From the NCBI GenBank assembly GCA_021307315.1, contig JAJSPD010000063.1:62001-126000 (forward strand): 64,000 nucleotides of DNA, written 5' to 3'. A program made the position numbers and the translations under genes. The notes beneath the pieces are model-generated. The model had not been told where the DNA came from and made no database searches. It saw only the letters and a program-made list of their open reading frames with translations. Origin of the DNA: Bisporella sp. PMI_857 (lineage: Eukaryota; Ascomycota; Leotiomycetes; Helotiales; Helotiaceae). Position 1 is the first letter of the stretch; each line of letters opens with the position of its first letter. Below are positions 35,038 through 46,570 of the stretch, piece after piece.

Positions 35038-38000
35038 CTATTGTGTCTTTCCTTGCACAAACATCGCCCTAAAATCAGCATTACTTTTCGCCGTGTTGCC
35101 TTCGCCATTTCCAGCACCAGCACTTGAGCTAGATGGCTTAACGCCGGCATATCCCAATCCTCGTTTTGTCCCAAGCCCGCCCCTGCCATTACCGCCAGGT
35201 CTCCTCACAGGAGCAACAGGTTGTATAAAACCAGTTGGTTTGGGTTCCTTGGCCTTCCCTACATGAACGCGATCAGATTTGATCTCTTCCTTCTCTCCAT
35301 ATAAGTCTTTTAGTCCTCCTGTCCGAAGCTTTCGGCCTGGTGTGATCTCATAGTTTTCCAATCCTAATGCAGCTCGTCCAGCTGTCTGAGCATCCACATA
35401 TTCGATGATAGCACCTTGGTGCTTTGGGTGAAGTACTAGTTTGACGATGGTGCCGTAAGGTTCAGCAATAACACGAACCCTAGCGTCGTTAACCGTATCT
35501 GGTATATTCAACAAAGTAATGGTGCAGCCATTGTTGTCTGTCCGGCTGGCACCTTCTGGAGCCGAAGCAGGAGACATCACGGAATCTCCATCCGCATCCG
35601 TTGCCGGTGATGCGGAAGTTCCTTTACTAGTAGCTGTTTGTTTGAAGTTCTTGCCTGTAGATATTTCCACACTGAGGACTCTTGATTTCAGCTTTGTTTC
35701 ATGTAGGGCTAAGGCTGCTTCGGCGTGCTCTTTCTTCTCAAATACGATGAACCCAGCGCCTTTGTTTTCCCCTGAGCCTGTTTTTAAGATTCGGATATTC
35801 TCAACAGGTCCATATTTTGAGAACACTCCCTTGACCTCACTCTCCTTCAACGTCTTATCTAAACCCGTGACATGGAGTTCTCGGCCTTCGGCCATTGCAC
35901 CCTCCCGCGCTTTCTTCACTGCTGGATTGGAGTACAAAGCGCTGAGCTTGAAACCACCTAGAAGCATCTGGCCATGAAGTTCAGTTGCTTTTGCTGCGCT
36001 CTCTTGGTCACGAAACGTAACATAGCAGAATCTTCGATGAGGGTTGAACTTAAGACTTGGCCAGCGAATACTGAAAACATCGCCACACTGCTTGAAAAGA
36101 TTTTTAATATACGTGTCATCAGCCGTGGGTGGACTAGAACATAAGTCAGCACATGATCCACATTAGGCTAGTCAATCGTGAAAGACAAGGTCTACGAACA
36201 ACAATGGAGTATCATCTCAATATGACATGTGTGGGTGGAGGATCACTTACTAATTTGTGACATAGAGAGTGAAACCAGTGGCAGCTTTTACATGGATTTG
36301 GTTGCTACCGAAGTATTTGCCATCCCGGAGAAGTGCTGACAGTACGTCAAGATTACTCCGGAACTCGATCAAAGCTGTGGATGAAGAATTGCTGGGCTCT
36401 GGCTTTACTACGATGCTATTGATGTGGCCATAGTCTTTGAAGTATTGGCGAACCTTCGTTTGGGTAACCTCTGATGGCAGGTCCATGACTAAGATTGTGG
36501 TATTTTCACGGTCCCGTTTCAAATGTTGCTCGTGATGGTCTTGCTGATCTTGCTGAACATTTTGATCTTGCTGATTTTGCTGATCGTCTTGGTTAACAAG
36601 CTCTGCAATAGTCTTGACTTTTTTACCAGCACTACCGTCAATGTCTGTCGTCTCTCGCTTTCTCTTTGACCCACCGGGAGACTCATTGGTAGGCGTCTCT
36701 AACAAACTAAGATTTTGCTGAGCATATATTGCAGCCGCATCTGCAGCCTCCTTTTCACGCCTCGCGGCAGTAAGTTTCGAAAAAATATGCACGGTGTCCA
36801 AACCAGATACCAGAACGTCAGCATCAGCGTAAATATTGCAGTGACGCAAATATGTTTCCATCATCTTCTCCGGCCAATCTAATGTTCTGCGACGGACGGA
36901 CTCGAGCAAAATACCAGTGGCCATTATCGGTGGAGTCTTGGGGGCTCGCACAGTCATTTCCCAGACGTAATACTGTTGCCAGAACTCGTAACTATCGGCG
37001 TGGTTTTTCACGAGCTTTTTCCAATAAGTCCTTGCCTCATCAACTGCACCTTTCTGCGATAGGAACTGGATCATAAGGCGCTCAATTCGAAACCGCGGGT
37101 CCCCGTGGTACTCCTTTCCATGAAGCTTTCGTCCCCATTCCTGAACGCTCTCTAAAGCACTGGCTAGTCCCATATGTGCAAGGTCATCATCCTCCTCCGG
37201 CGCCCCTGGATGAGAAGCCCGTCTAAGCAAGTATCCACACCATGCAATATAAACCTCGACTACACTTTCCATTCCATCCCTATCAAGGTCAGCATTGGTT
37301 GCAGCATGTTTGATGCTCTCAATTTGATCATGCGGCGTGCCCTCAGCCTCGGCTGTCAAGATCCATCGCGCCCATAGAACGCCGGATGATGGACAGTGAG
37401 CAGTGGCTCTTGGGAGTACCGAAAGCGTAGCTGAGCGATGCAAATGTGGATTCTGACCAATGAATACGATGTAGTCTATCCAGATGGCCGCGTCGAAACT
37501 AAAGGCTGCTGAGCATAGCGCTCGCTCATATAACGCAATACAGAGGATCACTGGGCTTGCTTCCTGTCCTTTCTTAGGCTTAATACGAGCCTGCTTGTTT
37601 TCCCAATCCATATAGTCGTACATAGCAACCTTGTATGCCTCTGTATCTCCCGTATTGTTTGCATTTGCCAACTTGAGCTCATGTAATTCCCGCGCAGCAT
37701 AAAGTTGTTTTGCTCGTATTGACAACTTCGTCACTTCCACCATTGTAGACTCGTAACTCCGTTCGTCATATTCGGATAGAAACGTAGAAAATCTTTGTGC
37801 GGTGTCATCCCACGTCGCATGTGGTGTTTGTAACCTGTCGAGAAATAATCCACGAACCCGGTCCACTTCTGCAGGAGGAACAGTCCTAGATCTCGAGTGC
37901 GCTTTTGACTTCGCTAATTCTTCAAGTTCAATAGAGATCCATCGATTCCAAAGATAATGGCTGTCATTGAGTCGATATTTTATGCTTTTGTATGCCTCTT

Positions 38001-38319
38001 CCCAAATATCAAGAGCACCATCCAATGTAAATAGCTCTTTTCCAAGCTCCTGTTCCTCTTCCGGCCAGCCCGCATCTGCGGTTTGACAATCCGTGTGAAG
38101 TGACCAAAACCACTCGCAGTATGCTAGCCACAGCTTCAGAGACCAAGGTTGGGCTTCTTTAGCGTGTTTGTATTGCTCCACCACGGCGACTCTTGTTTCC
38201 AGATCGCTGGCCGTCCTGCTGGCTTCATCTACAAATGCAAGCCAGGCATCTTCCCCCACCGGCAGTGCTGTCATCGTAATGATAGCTGAATTCAGATGAA
38301 TTGGTGTGTTGTAAGCCAC
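35038..38319 (-). CDS. PRP24: Prp24/SART3 U6 snRNP recycling factor
   Basis: 1054 aa from exons 38319-36251 and 36133-35038 (TLYVTN-YPPTADDTY at the join). It anneals U6 with U4 snRNA during spliceosome recycling. The N-terminal half carries HAT helical repeats as in human SART3 (LWLAYCEWFWSLH, YLWNRWISIELEELA, EFWQQYYVWEMT). A Gln/Asp-rich linker contains KRKRE and KKVK nuclear signals. Four RRMs follow, around residues 600-670 (TTILVMDLPSEVTQTK), 685-760 (TLYVTNYPP; RFCYVTFRD), 780-850 (RELHVTGLDKTL; GAGFIVFEK) and 905-975 (CTITLLNIPDTV). It ends with the SNADFRAMF motif that contacts the Lsm2-8 ring in this family. The start could instead be Met16 (38274). Confidence 0.93.
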
Positions 38320-38688
38320 TATCTGGGTGCTGAAAGAGAACTGAAGATCATCAGCCGAAAATGAATTCCAGTGTTGAAGAAAATCATTTCAGTTTATGGA
38401 TGATGCAACCAAAGAACCGTACCTCGCCTCGTCCCTCAAGTTTTGATGGGGCTGCAGCCGCTCTCCCGGCGGAAGGCAAGGCTGGAGCTAGGCTGGCTTT
38501 CTGACTCCACTTTTGCACGTGCTCCAATAAATTCAAGGTTGGATGAAGCGTTCACTAAACCTTCGAGACTATTAACCGTAACGGGACTATTGTACGTGCA
38601 CAGCATATCCCGTCCAAAGGGAACAATCTACTGTACAACATTGCTGATATTTAGATACTAGCGATTGAGCCAGTACAGCGCGGTAGAG
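38320..38688. promoter_or_regulatory. Bidirectional promoter, PRP24 and mitochondrial uL22m
   Basis: 369 bp between divergent starts of two housekeeping genes. No specific box recognised. Confidence 0.4.
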
Positions 38689-39754
38689 ATGAGCTTGCAT
38701 CTACCGTCACGCAGATTCGCAAGATGTGGTAAGTCTATGTCACTTCCAATAGGAGCAAAGGCTAATTAATGCAAGCTACCTATGTTGGAAGTACTAAGAC
38801 ACCGTTCACCTTCCTCATTCCGTGTACCCATCGACGAACTTTATTCAACTTCAGCTGGGGAGGTAGAAAGGACCGGGATAAAAACAAAGACATCAAGCCA
38901 AAAGCTCCAAAGAATCTTTTGACCGAAGAGTATCTTAAGAAGAAGCCAAAGCAGCCAGAGCTCGTGCGCGGAAATGTTTCCAAATCCTCAATATTTTATG
39001 ACCAAGAGGCGGAGACAACAACAGCTGGTCCTAAAGCGCCCGAGCCTCGAAATCCTCATATAATGGCCGCTGCCCTCGATCCAAAACCTCAAAGCCGGAT
39101 GTTGTGGCAGCGCAAAATGGTGATCAGAGAAATTAAGAAGCGAGGTCGGTTGACGAAAGGTCAGCAGTTGAAAAGGGAGGAAAGGCAGATGCTGCTTAAA
39201 TCGCACGACTTCAAGACGTCTGTCAAGAAGTTGGTACCATTAGCTAAGCAAATTGCGGGCAAGACGATAGATGAAGCGATCATACAAATGAGATTCTCGA
39301 AGAAAAAGGTTGCGAAGGATGTGAGGGAGCATCTTGAGCACGCCAAGAATGAGGCTATCGTACGGAGAGGGATGGGTCTGGATCGTCAGGAGGGACAGAA
39401 GTTCACACCCGTCAACATCTTGACGAAGGATAAGCAGCGGGTAACAGTTAATAACCCGACGACTATCTATGTGGACCAAGCATGGTGTGGGAAAGGATTG
39501 TATACTACATCGCCTGATCATCGCGCGAGAGGTCAAATCAACATTATGAAGAACCGGACTACAAGTAAGGACCTACATATTCGAGCTTTAAAAATGCGTA
39601 CTAATTTGCAATAGGTATTTCTGTCGTCTTAAAGGAGGAGAAGACGCGTATTAGGCTTCACAATGAGCAGATAGAGAAGGAGAAGAATAAACGAACCTGG
39701 GTGCAACTCCCAAATAGGCCGATAACTGCTCAGAGGCAGTACTACTCTTGGTAG
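38689..39754 (+). CDS. MRPL22: Mitochondrial large-subunit ribosomal protein uL22m
   Basis: 322 aa from exons 38689-38728, 38776-39564 and 39615-39754. The N-terminus MSLHLPSRRFARCATYVG is Arg/Ser-rich without acidic residues, like a matrix-targeting signal. The L22 domain occupies the centre (SHDFKTSVKKLVPLAKQIAG; IDEAIIQMRFSKKKVAKDV), carrying the family pattern of a paired helix and beta-hairpin that lines the exit tunnel. The VDQAWCGKGLY and DHRARGQINIM motifs are typical of the fungal mitochondrial form. The last exon ends PITAQRQYYSW. It serves the mitochondrial ribosome. Confidence 0.93.
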
Positions 39755-40585
39755 ACGATGTACGTATAGATAGGGCATCCGTGTAAATTTTAAATCACTT
39801 GTACCATCAACGCCGAAAGTAGGCCAACTCATATTAAGACTCCTATGCATAAGCACCGTCAAAAATTCCTATTGTCATCTTTAGAATGTGATTGAAGATA
39901 ACGGTTACCTTGCCAAATCAAACACACCTCCAGCACCATAAGTGTATTATATCATTTCTCTTCTGTTATCCTGCATCGCCTTCCTCGTTTGCCAAACATC
40001 CTGCATGTTAGCACGTCCCCTAGCCTGTGTTCTCTAATGTATATTTTCTGAGTACTCGCTCTTATAGAGTCGCTGGTACACCTTTCCAAGGGAAAGCCCC
40101 TAATATTCCCTAGAACTTATTATATAGCTTCTCTCAACTAGATCTAGAAATACAAGCGGTGATAAATTATCCTGCAATAGAGATTGTGTTAGTATCGTGC
40201 AGTGTAAATATCGTAAAGAGAGATAATCCAACTAGTGTAAAGTTAGCATTGGTTAAAACAACGTACCCTAAATCGATAAAATTTGACACTTGTACCAGGA
40301 CTACTCCAAGACTAACAGCTCTCCAATAATTCCTTGATATAGGGTGGTCCAATTCCCCCTTCCCAGCAGCATGGACCTTACAATGCAACCCGACCTGGGC
40401 TTCGGCTTCAAAATATCCACCGTAGCAGATACCCGATTCAGGTTACGAACACAACTTGGCATCTACGCCTACTAGCTTGGATACACTCTATTCTACACTT
40501 TATTGAATGCACGTGCACAAAGCAACAAAGGCTGTGGCTTTTAAGTCATTTCATGCTATAGTTGGTGGTATTAAGGCCATTATGA
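39755..40585. other. Convergent spacer
   Basis: 830 bp, AT-rich, between two 3' ends. No coding evidence. Confidence 0.45.
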
Positions 40586-41810
40586 TCACTTGCTCAATCC
40601 ACCAATCACCTCCCTAATAGCTTTCAAATTATTAACTGGCGCATCATCCTTCACCAACTCCCACAGCCCATCGATTCTCTCCACTATCCACTGTTCTAGT
40701 GACCCTTTCTCAATTTCCTCTACGGTTTCGCGAAACTGTTTCGCAGAATTCGCACCGATGATCATCTCATCCCCCAACTCCCCTTTTAAAGCACTATGAT
40801 ACCTTACCCATCGATACGCTAGGCCAACTTTACTAACGCCACTCTCCTCAGACAACTTCCCATACTCCGTTAGCATCTTTATATAACTCGGCTTGTAATA
40901 CAAGTGTCTGTTGACCATTCCGTACGGCGAGTTGGGATCCCAGCGTTCGGTTCCATGTCCATTCTCGATTTGCTCGACTGTTTTGGAAAGAAATCCAGCA
41001 GCAAGAGGAGAGTATGCTTGAATTGATATGCCAAGTTCTCGGAGGGTAGAGAAAAGGGCTGTTTCAATGCCACGTACGGCGGGGCTGTAAGATGCTTGGT
41101 AGACCGTTGGTAGGACAAAATTCTGAGATTTAGCATAGTTGTAGTGTTCGAGGACTTGGTCGCGGGACATATTCGAGAGGCCGAACTTGAAATTTGGAGT
41201 TAGTAGTGTGTTTGTAGGTGTGAGGTGAAAAGTAAAAGTGTAGTGACGGGTACCTTTTCAAAGCGGCCCTCTCTGTACAGCATTTGGATTGCGTCTAGAG
41301 TCTCTGCTACTGGAACGGATTCATCCGGAGCATGAAGAAAGTACACTGGAATCTTTAAAATAGTCAGCACGCAATAGTTTGCAGACAGCTACTATAAGGC
41401 TTACTTTGCTAAGTTTCAATACCTCGTTACTTTTCCGTCCTTGCTCGAGGATATTTTCTCTTTTCCCAGCTCCACCGCCCAAACCCGTAGGAGCTTTCGT
41501 CCAAACATTGAATTCGGCTCCAAAGTTTTTCTTTCCAATTGCTTCTTCAGACGCTCCCATGCCCTAAGTTTAATGTTAGGTTATCTTTTTATTAGAAATT
41601 CTTGAAAAGTTCTCGTAAAAATCATTGAAGATTCTCCAAACGAAATAGTACACGCACGTAAGATCTGGCAGTATCCAGATTGGTGATTCCATGCTTGCGC
41701 ATAATGGCTATAACCTCATCTTGTGTTGCTTCGCTTTCAGGGGTTGGCACCCAAGTGTGCGTTCCTGCCGCAAGCGCGACGAGCGTTTGTTTAGATGAAT
41801 ATGCAGACAT
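40586..41810 (-). CDS. AKR7-like aldo-keto reductase (aflatoxin-aldehyde-reductase type)
   Basis: 336-aa NADPH-dependent aldo-keto reductase. Exons 41810-41658, 41563-41405, 41352-41254 and 41185-40586, in phase. The catalytic tetrad is complete: Asp46 and Tyr51 (LDTARSYG), Lys74 (VWTKAP) and His111 (YFLHAPD). The C-terminal cofactor segment GDEMIIGANSAKQFRETVE is present. The family reduces dialdehydes and other reactive carbonyls, so detoxification is likely. The bZIP gene lies divergently 493 bp away; AP-1-type factors often control such reductases, but no AP-1 site was found by eye in the spacer. An ordinary intact gene. Confidence 0.9.
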
Positions 41811-42303
41811 TTTTTGAACAATGTTAAGACCGAGTGAAATGATTAGAAACAGTTGTGATGATTAAAATACAAACTACACAGACACACAAGCCCATATTTA
41901 AATACTCTCCCTTTACAGCCTTGATCTCCCAAAGCAATTACAAAGCTCTCGGAAAACATTCTTCCCCGTTCTTGTCATAGTAACACAGAGTAAATTTGTC
42001 ATAAAGACGAACCCTTCGTGCTCATCACACACTCCTAAATCTGGGTAAGCGAAAACCTTATTGCCAACTTGTATGTAGAGAGTTTGCACTTTGAAGCCAC
42101 AATAACAATACATTTGTCAGCAGACTTATGGTATAACATCTACCAGGACCCGATTTTTATTTTGAATTTGTCGTGTTTTTGTCTTTGATTCTTGGAAGCT
42201 TTTGTCATAATTTGTCGAATATCTCACCACTCTCAAAACTCAGCCACTTGACCCTGTCCCTTCTCACTGACGCCTTTCTCTCCAAACAGCAATCCCTGTC
42301 GAT
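41811..42303. other. Divergent spacer between AKR and bZIP genes
   Basis: 493 bp. No perfect TTACTAA or TTAGTAA Yap-type site seen. A possible shared promoter. Confidence 0.4.
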
Positions 42304-43854
42304 ATGGCTTCCCTCGAGGACAAATCAAATGATTGGGATCGCGTTGTGAGTCCTGCAAAACACCAACGAAAGCGCGGGCGGCCTCCCATTCAGTCAGCTT
42401 TCGACTCCACATCACCTGGGGATAAGAACTCGGTGAGTAATTGAGGCCCTGCTGAGAAATTTGAAGTCAATTGATTTTTATAGCAACGAAAGGAGCGGGT
42501 CAGACTTGCGCAGAGAGCATATCGAAATCGCAAAGACCTGAAAGTAGATAGTTTGAAAGCAAGAGTAGCGAGGCTTGAATATGCACTGGAGCAGACGATA
42601 AAGTCATTCACTAGATTTCAGAATTTAGCGATCGGAGTAGATAATCTTCCGCCAAAAATTGCGCTAGAGGTTAGTAGGACTGCTTTGGATATTGCTTTAG
42701 TTGCCCAGAAAGCATACTCAGAAGATCATCCTCAGAAAGCAATTTCGGACGATGGCGGATCAGGGACATCGCCGAATGGTCAAGATGCAACAGAGGATGC
42801 TGTCGAAGAGGCCATCGGCAGAAAAGTTTGGCCCACTAAGGCGGCACAAATGTCCAATCCCAGTAGCCAGTTAACAACGTCAGCGGCAAGAAATGAATTC
42901 CTAGGCTTTGACATGGCGAACACTGCATCACCAATAGGCTTCTCTACCACAATCTCCACGAGGCAGAACCTGACTCTCAAGACACCAGAAACTCACCGAA
43001 GAACATGGTTTGCAGCAAGGCTTCTTCGACTAAGCTTGGAAAGGGGCGTTCGCCTACTGACTTCTCCAACCATGACCTATGACGATCTTCATCCCGCACT
43101 GTCAATCCACCTCAACTGGGTGACCGTTGACGAGCTCCGCATCCAAGTGGTGCGAGCCATGGCAAACAACTTTGAACATCCCCCGGAAGATCTAGAACCA
43201 TCCATCTTGGTATATCCTAATATGTATCGCTCAATCGAAGGGAGTGACAGCATTGTGGTCCCTCGGATGCCAAAATTAGGACCTCAGCAACTGGTTCATG
43301 GACGAACGAGAACGAAGCTTGACACAAACTTCCGCAACTTCCAGGGCGAGTGGTTAGAGCCGATCGATGTGCAGGAGTACCTAGAGTGGAAAGGGATCTT
43401 CTTGGGAAGCAGTGGCCCGCGTCAACTTCTCCAAATTACTATCCCTGAGGCTACGCTTGCGGATATTTGGACGCAGGATGCGAGTGCCATATTCGCGGAA
43501 GAGATTCAACGGTCAAGAGCCATGCCGACTTTATGGCCATTTGCTATCGAGCCGCAATGTCTCGAGCTCGAAGTACCGGATGAAGAAGTGATGCAATCAG
43601 CAGAATTCCAAATTCCAACATGGGCAAAACAGAATGACTCATTAGCTACAAGTAATTCGGAGGAGTCCGTTGCCACACAAGCTCTTTACGAGTACCAGAC
43701 TCCAGGATATGCCGAACAGCTCACCGGCATTACTCTCCATCTTGATAGATTGATGGGATTTCTCGTCGGAGCTGCTTGCTGTATTGGATCTGGCCCAGGG
43801 ATCAGGAAGGAAGCTGTCGACCATGCGTTAAGGGTATCAATAACAGTACATTAA
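42304..43854 (+). CDS. AP-1-like fungal bZIP transcription factor
   Basis: 499 aa from exons 42304-42432 and 42484-43854. The N-terminal exon is short and basic (KHQRKRGRPPIQSAFDS). The basic region QRKERVRLAQRAYRNRKD (residues 44-61) is the fungal Yap/Pap1 type, with Q/A/Y/R contact residues replacing the canonical bZIP Asn-x-x-Ala set. A leucine-zipper-like coil follows (LKARVARLEYALEQTIKSF). The remaining 400 residues match the pattern of fungal bZIP factors with a C-terminal regulatory region, but lack the paired Cys-rich redox domains of Yap1. The target genes are unknown; a link to the neighbouring reductase is inferred only from position. Confidence 0.88.
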
Positions 43855-45264
43855 TGCAGGGTATTACCTGGAATACAATATCATAATCGCTAACCAAAAG
43901 TAACGATTCAGAGCTTGGAACGCCTAGCAAAGTAAATTAATAACTCGTTCAGTCTCTATCGGTGACCGAGAGTCTAGAAGTTTTTCTTTTTAAGGTTCAC
44001 CTGGCACTTTAAGTATCCAAATTGCTCTGGATGTCTGAATAAATGGGATCGTGTATTGCAATTAATGCGGCCACGTATTATTAAAACGTGCAGTGACTGA
44101 GCCTGGCCCAAATTATTTTTAGTCTTTACACTGCTCTATTCTATTGTCTTCCGATCTTTCTTCGTTGGCTGTGTTTTCCTCGGTACTTCAACATCATCAT
44201 ACACCTCTCCTTGCAATTGCTCCTCCATATCCCCATCTGAGCCGCCGTCTTTTTCTCCTTCAACATCAAAGTGATCATTGTTAGGCTCGGTTTCGTTGTC
44301 ATCCTTGCCCGAATCGAGCCTAGAAGCTTTGCCTACATCCCGCAGCCTTACCTTTCCAACACATCACCTCCGGATGTCAAGTGAAACACTGTCGTGCCAT
44401 GCTAAGCCGCTGCCATAGCTATGACGAAGACGAAGCTGTAGTGATTTATAATCTTCGAAATAGCTCCAGGGACCCTTGAATATTGTATCAGGGCAACTCC
44501 ACAAGGAGTAGGCCAAAGCTTATGAAAGAAACCTAGACTAGGCGAATAGTGGGCGTGGAGAATTTATTTCGGCTGAATTGCTGTACAGACTTTGGCTCAA
44601 ACAGAGTTTTCTGTTCAAACGTTATATGCAGGCTTTGGTGAAAACAGAAATGGGCTTAGGTTGTAGTGTAGGACTACAGAAGTAGCCTCCAGGCGATAAT
44701 GAATTCCCAAGCCTTCGGCCTGAAGGAGTTGCCCCTTTTCTGGAGATCTTGTGGTTTTCAGGCTGAACCATTGAACCCCTCATAGGTCTGACGTTAGGGT
44801 AAAACGGCCATGCAGTCGCAGCCTACATACGAAGTACCTCTAACGACGCCAATAAGAGAATTGATATTATGATAGGGATTCTTGAGATTTAAACTGTAAA
44901 ATTACTAGCTAGCCTTGATGAAGAGGGTAAGTAATGCACTAACCTATTCCTGGCCTGGGACGGCCAATTCCTTGAAAGTTAGAGGAGTCAGAGCATCCCC
45001 TTAATGTATTGTCTCCGCGATCCTAACTCACCCAAGATCACGGAGTTAGGTCGGAGATATGGATGAAGCTATCGAAACATTTCTTACTTGTCGTAGATTT
45101 CCACTCTCTGACGAGATTATATGGCTCGATGGCAAGGTCTATAAGTAGCAGCTATTTTCGTATGTCGTACCCTCTCCCATCCACTGAGCTCATTCAAACC
45201 ATATCTCTCTAATCCTTGACCAAACGTATCAATCTATCAAACTTCTCAAACTTTCTTGGTCGTA
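43855..45264. other. 1.4 kb gene-poor stretch with coding remnant
   Basis: AT-rich, no intact gene. It contains the acidic coding remnant described separately (44142-44360) and otherwise only short ORFs. Confidence 0.45.
44142..44360 (-). pseudogene. Possible remnant of an acidic-tailed protein
   Basis: About 73 codons open on the minus strand with protein-like, strongly acidic composition (DSGKDDNETEPNNDHFDVEG; EVYDDVEVPRKTQPTKKDRK) down to a stop near 44140. There is no ATG before Met in DGDMEEQ and a stop lies upstream, so it reads like the tail of a decayed gene. Family unknown. Confidence 0.3.
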
Positions 45265-46304
45265 ATGTCTTTTCCACCTCCCGCTCCTGCTAAGCGACCT
45301 CTTGGTACTTATCAAATGCTGGCACCAAATGCCTCTGTTCGTGTCTCCCAGTTATGCCTCGGTGGCATGAACTTTGGAAATGCTTGGTAGGTGACGCTTT
45401 ATACGTTGGTTACATTAGCAAGTACTGATTCGAGTCTCCTATAGGGCAGGCTTCATGGGAGAGTGTGATCAAAAAACTTCTGAACAGATTCTCGATTACT
45501 TCTACGATGCAGGCGGAAATTTCATCGATACCTCCAACAACTATCAGGTAAGCGTCACCACGGTCAGCCAGGGAACCTCTCTAGTAAATATTATAGAACG
45601 AAGAGTCTGAGAAGTGGATTGGGGAGTGGATGAAAAAGAGAGGTAACAGAAATGAAATCGTTGTTGCGACCAAATTCACAACCTGTTACCGGGCTGGAAA
45701 GGGAGACAAGGAAATTGTCATCAACACCGCTGGTAATGGCACAAAGTCACTCCACGTCTCGCTCGAGAAGAGCTTGGAGAGATTACAGACAAACTATATC
45801 GATTTGGTATGTCGAATGATCAACTAGAGTACGAGAAGATTTCCTAACACATTCGCTTAGCTTTACGTCCACTGGTTGGACTTTACCTGCTCAATTCCAG
45901 AATTGATGCAATCACTCAATACAGTGGTCCTCCAGAAAATTGCCAAGCAGAAAAATACTCTGACTACCAGCGTCGCTTTGGCATACGTCAGACAAAAGTC
46001 ACCTTACGTCTTCCCCATCGTAGGTGGTCGAAAGATTGAGCATCTGAAGAGCAACATTGAGGCTTTGAGTTTAGCCTTGTCTGAGAAGGAAATGGACGAG
46101 ATTGAGGGGTCACATCCTTTCGATATTGGATTCCCACAAAATTTCCTTGGTGGACCGAAGGGCGTTAAATCGCCCATGGATGTGTGGTTGATGAGCATGG
46201 CAGGGCACCAAGAGCACGTTCCATGGCCAACAGTCAGTTCTTTAGTCCTTTGCAGCATGTCAATACTAACAAAGAGACAGGCAATTGGAGCAAATCGGAA
46301 GTAG
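45265..46304 (+). pseudogene. Aryl-alcohol-dehydrogenase-like aldo-keto reductase lacking ~100 internal residues
   Basis: Exons 45265-45386, 45445-45547, 45597-45806 and 45861-46304. The last could be split by a 48-nt, frame-neutral GT-AG intron (46233-46280), giving 276 or 292 aa. It starts like norsolorinic-acid-reductase/Aad proteins (CLGGMNFGNAW). The catalytic residues remain: Asp69 and Tyr74 (FIDTSNNYQ), Lys101 (ATKFT) and His149 (LYVHW). After SIPELMQSLN the expected GKVLYLGISD-type strands are absent; the sequence joins in frame near 45920-45930 to KIAKQKNTLTTSVALAYV and finishes the usual C-terminus (VFPIVGGRK). The family norm is about 380 aa. With several barrel strands missing, the enzyme is probably inactive, so I class it as a pseudogene although the frame is open. 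Confidence 0.75.
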
Positions 46305-46570
46305 ATACTGTTTGAAGTTAGTGTTACATGAACGAATATTACCACCACTATGTGCCGTGCATTTCCGCTGAGTGTTTTCTAATTCCTGCAGTGTGGTTCG
46401 CGTTATCCACCTCAATCTCAAAAAAAAACTTGATACTGGCTCTACGTTGTGTAACAACCTACTTCAAACTATGGCGAGCGGTGGCTACGCAGTTATTGAT
46501 CGATAAGCAGGTCAGATGCCAAGAAACATCCTCTAAGCTTAATGTTAGCTTATCTTTCAGAGCCACTTAA

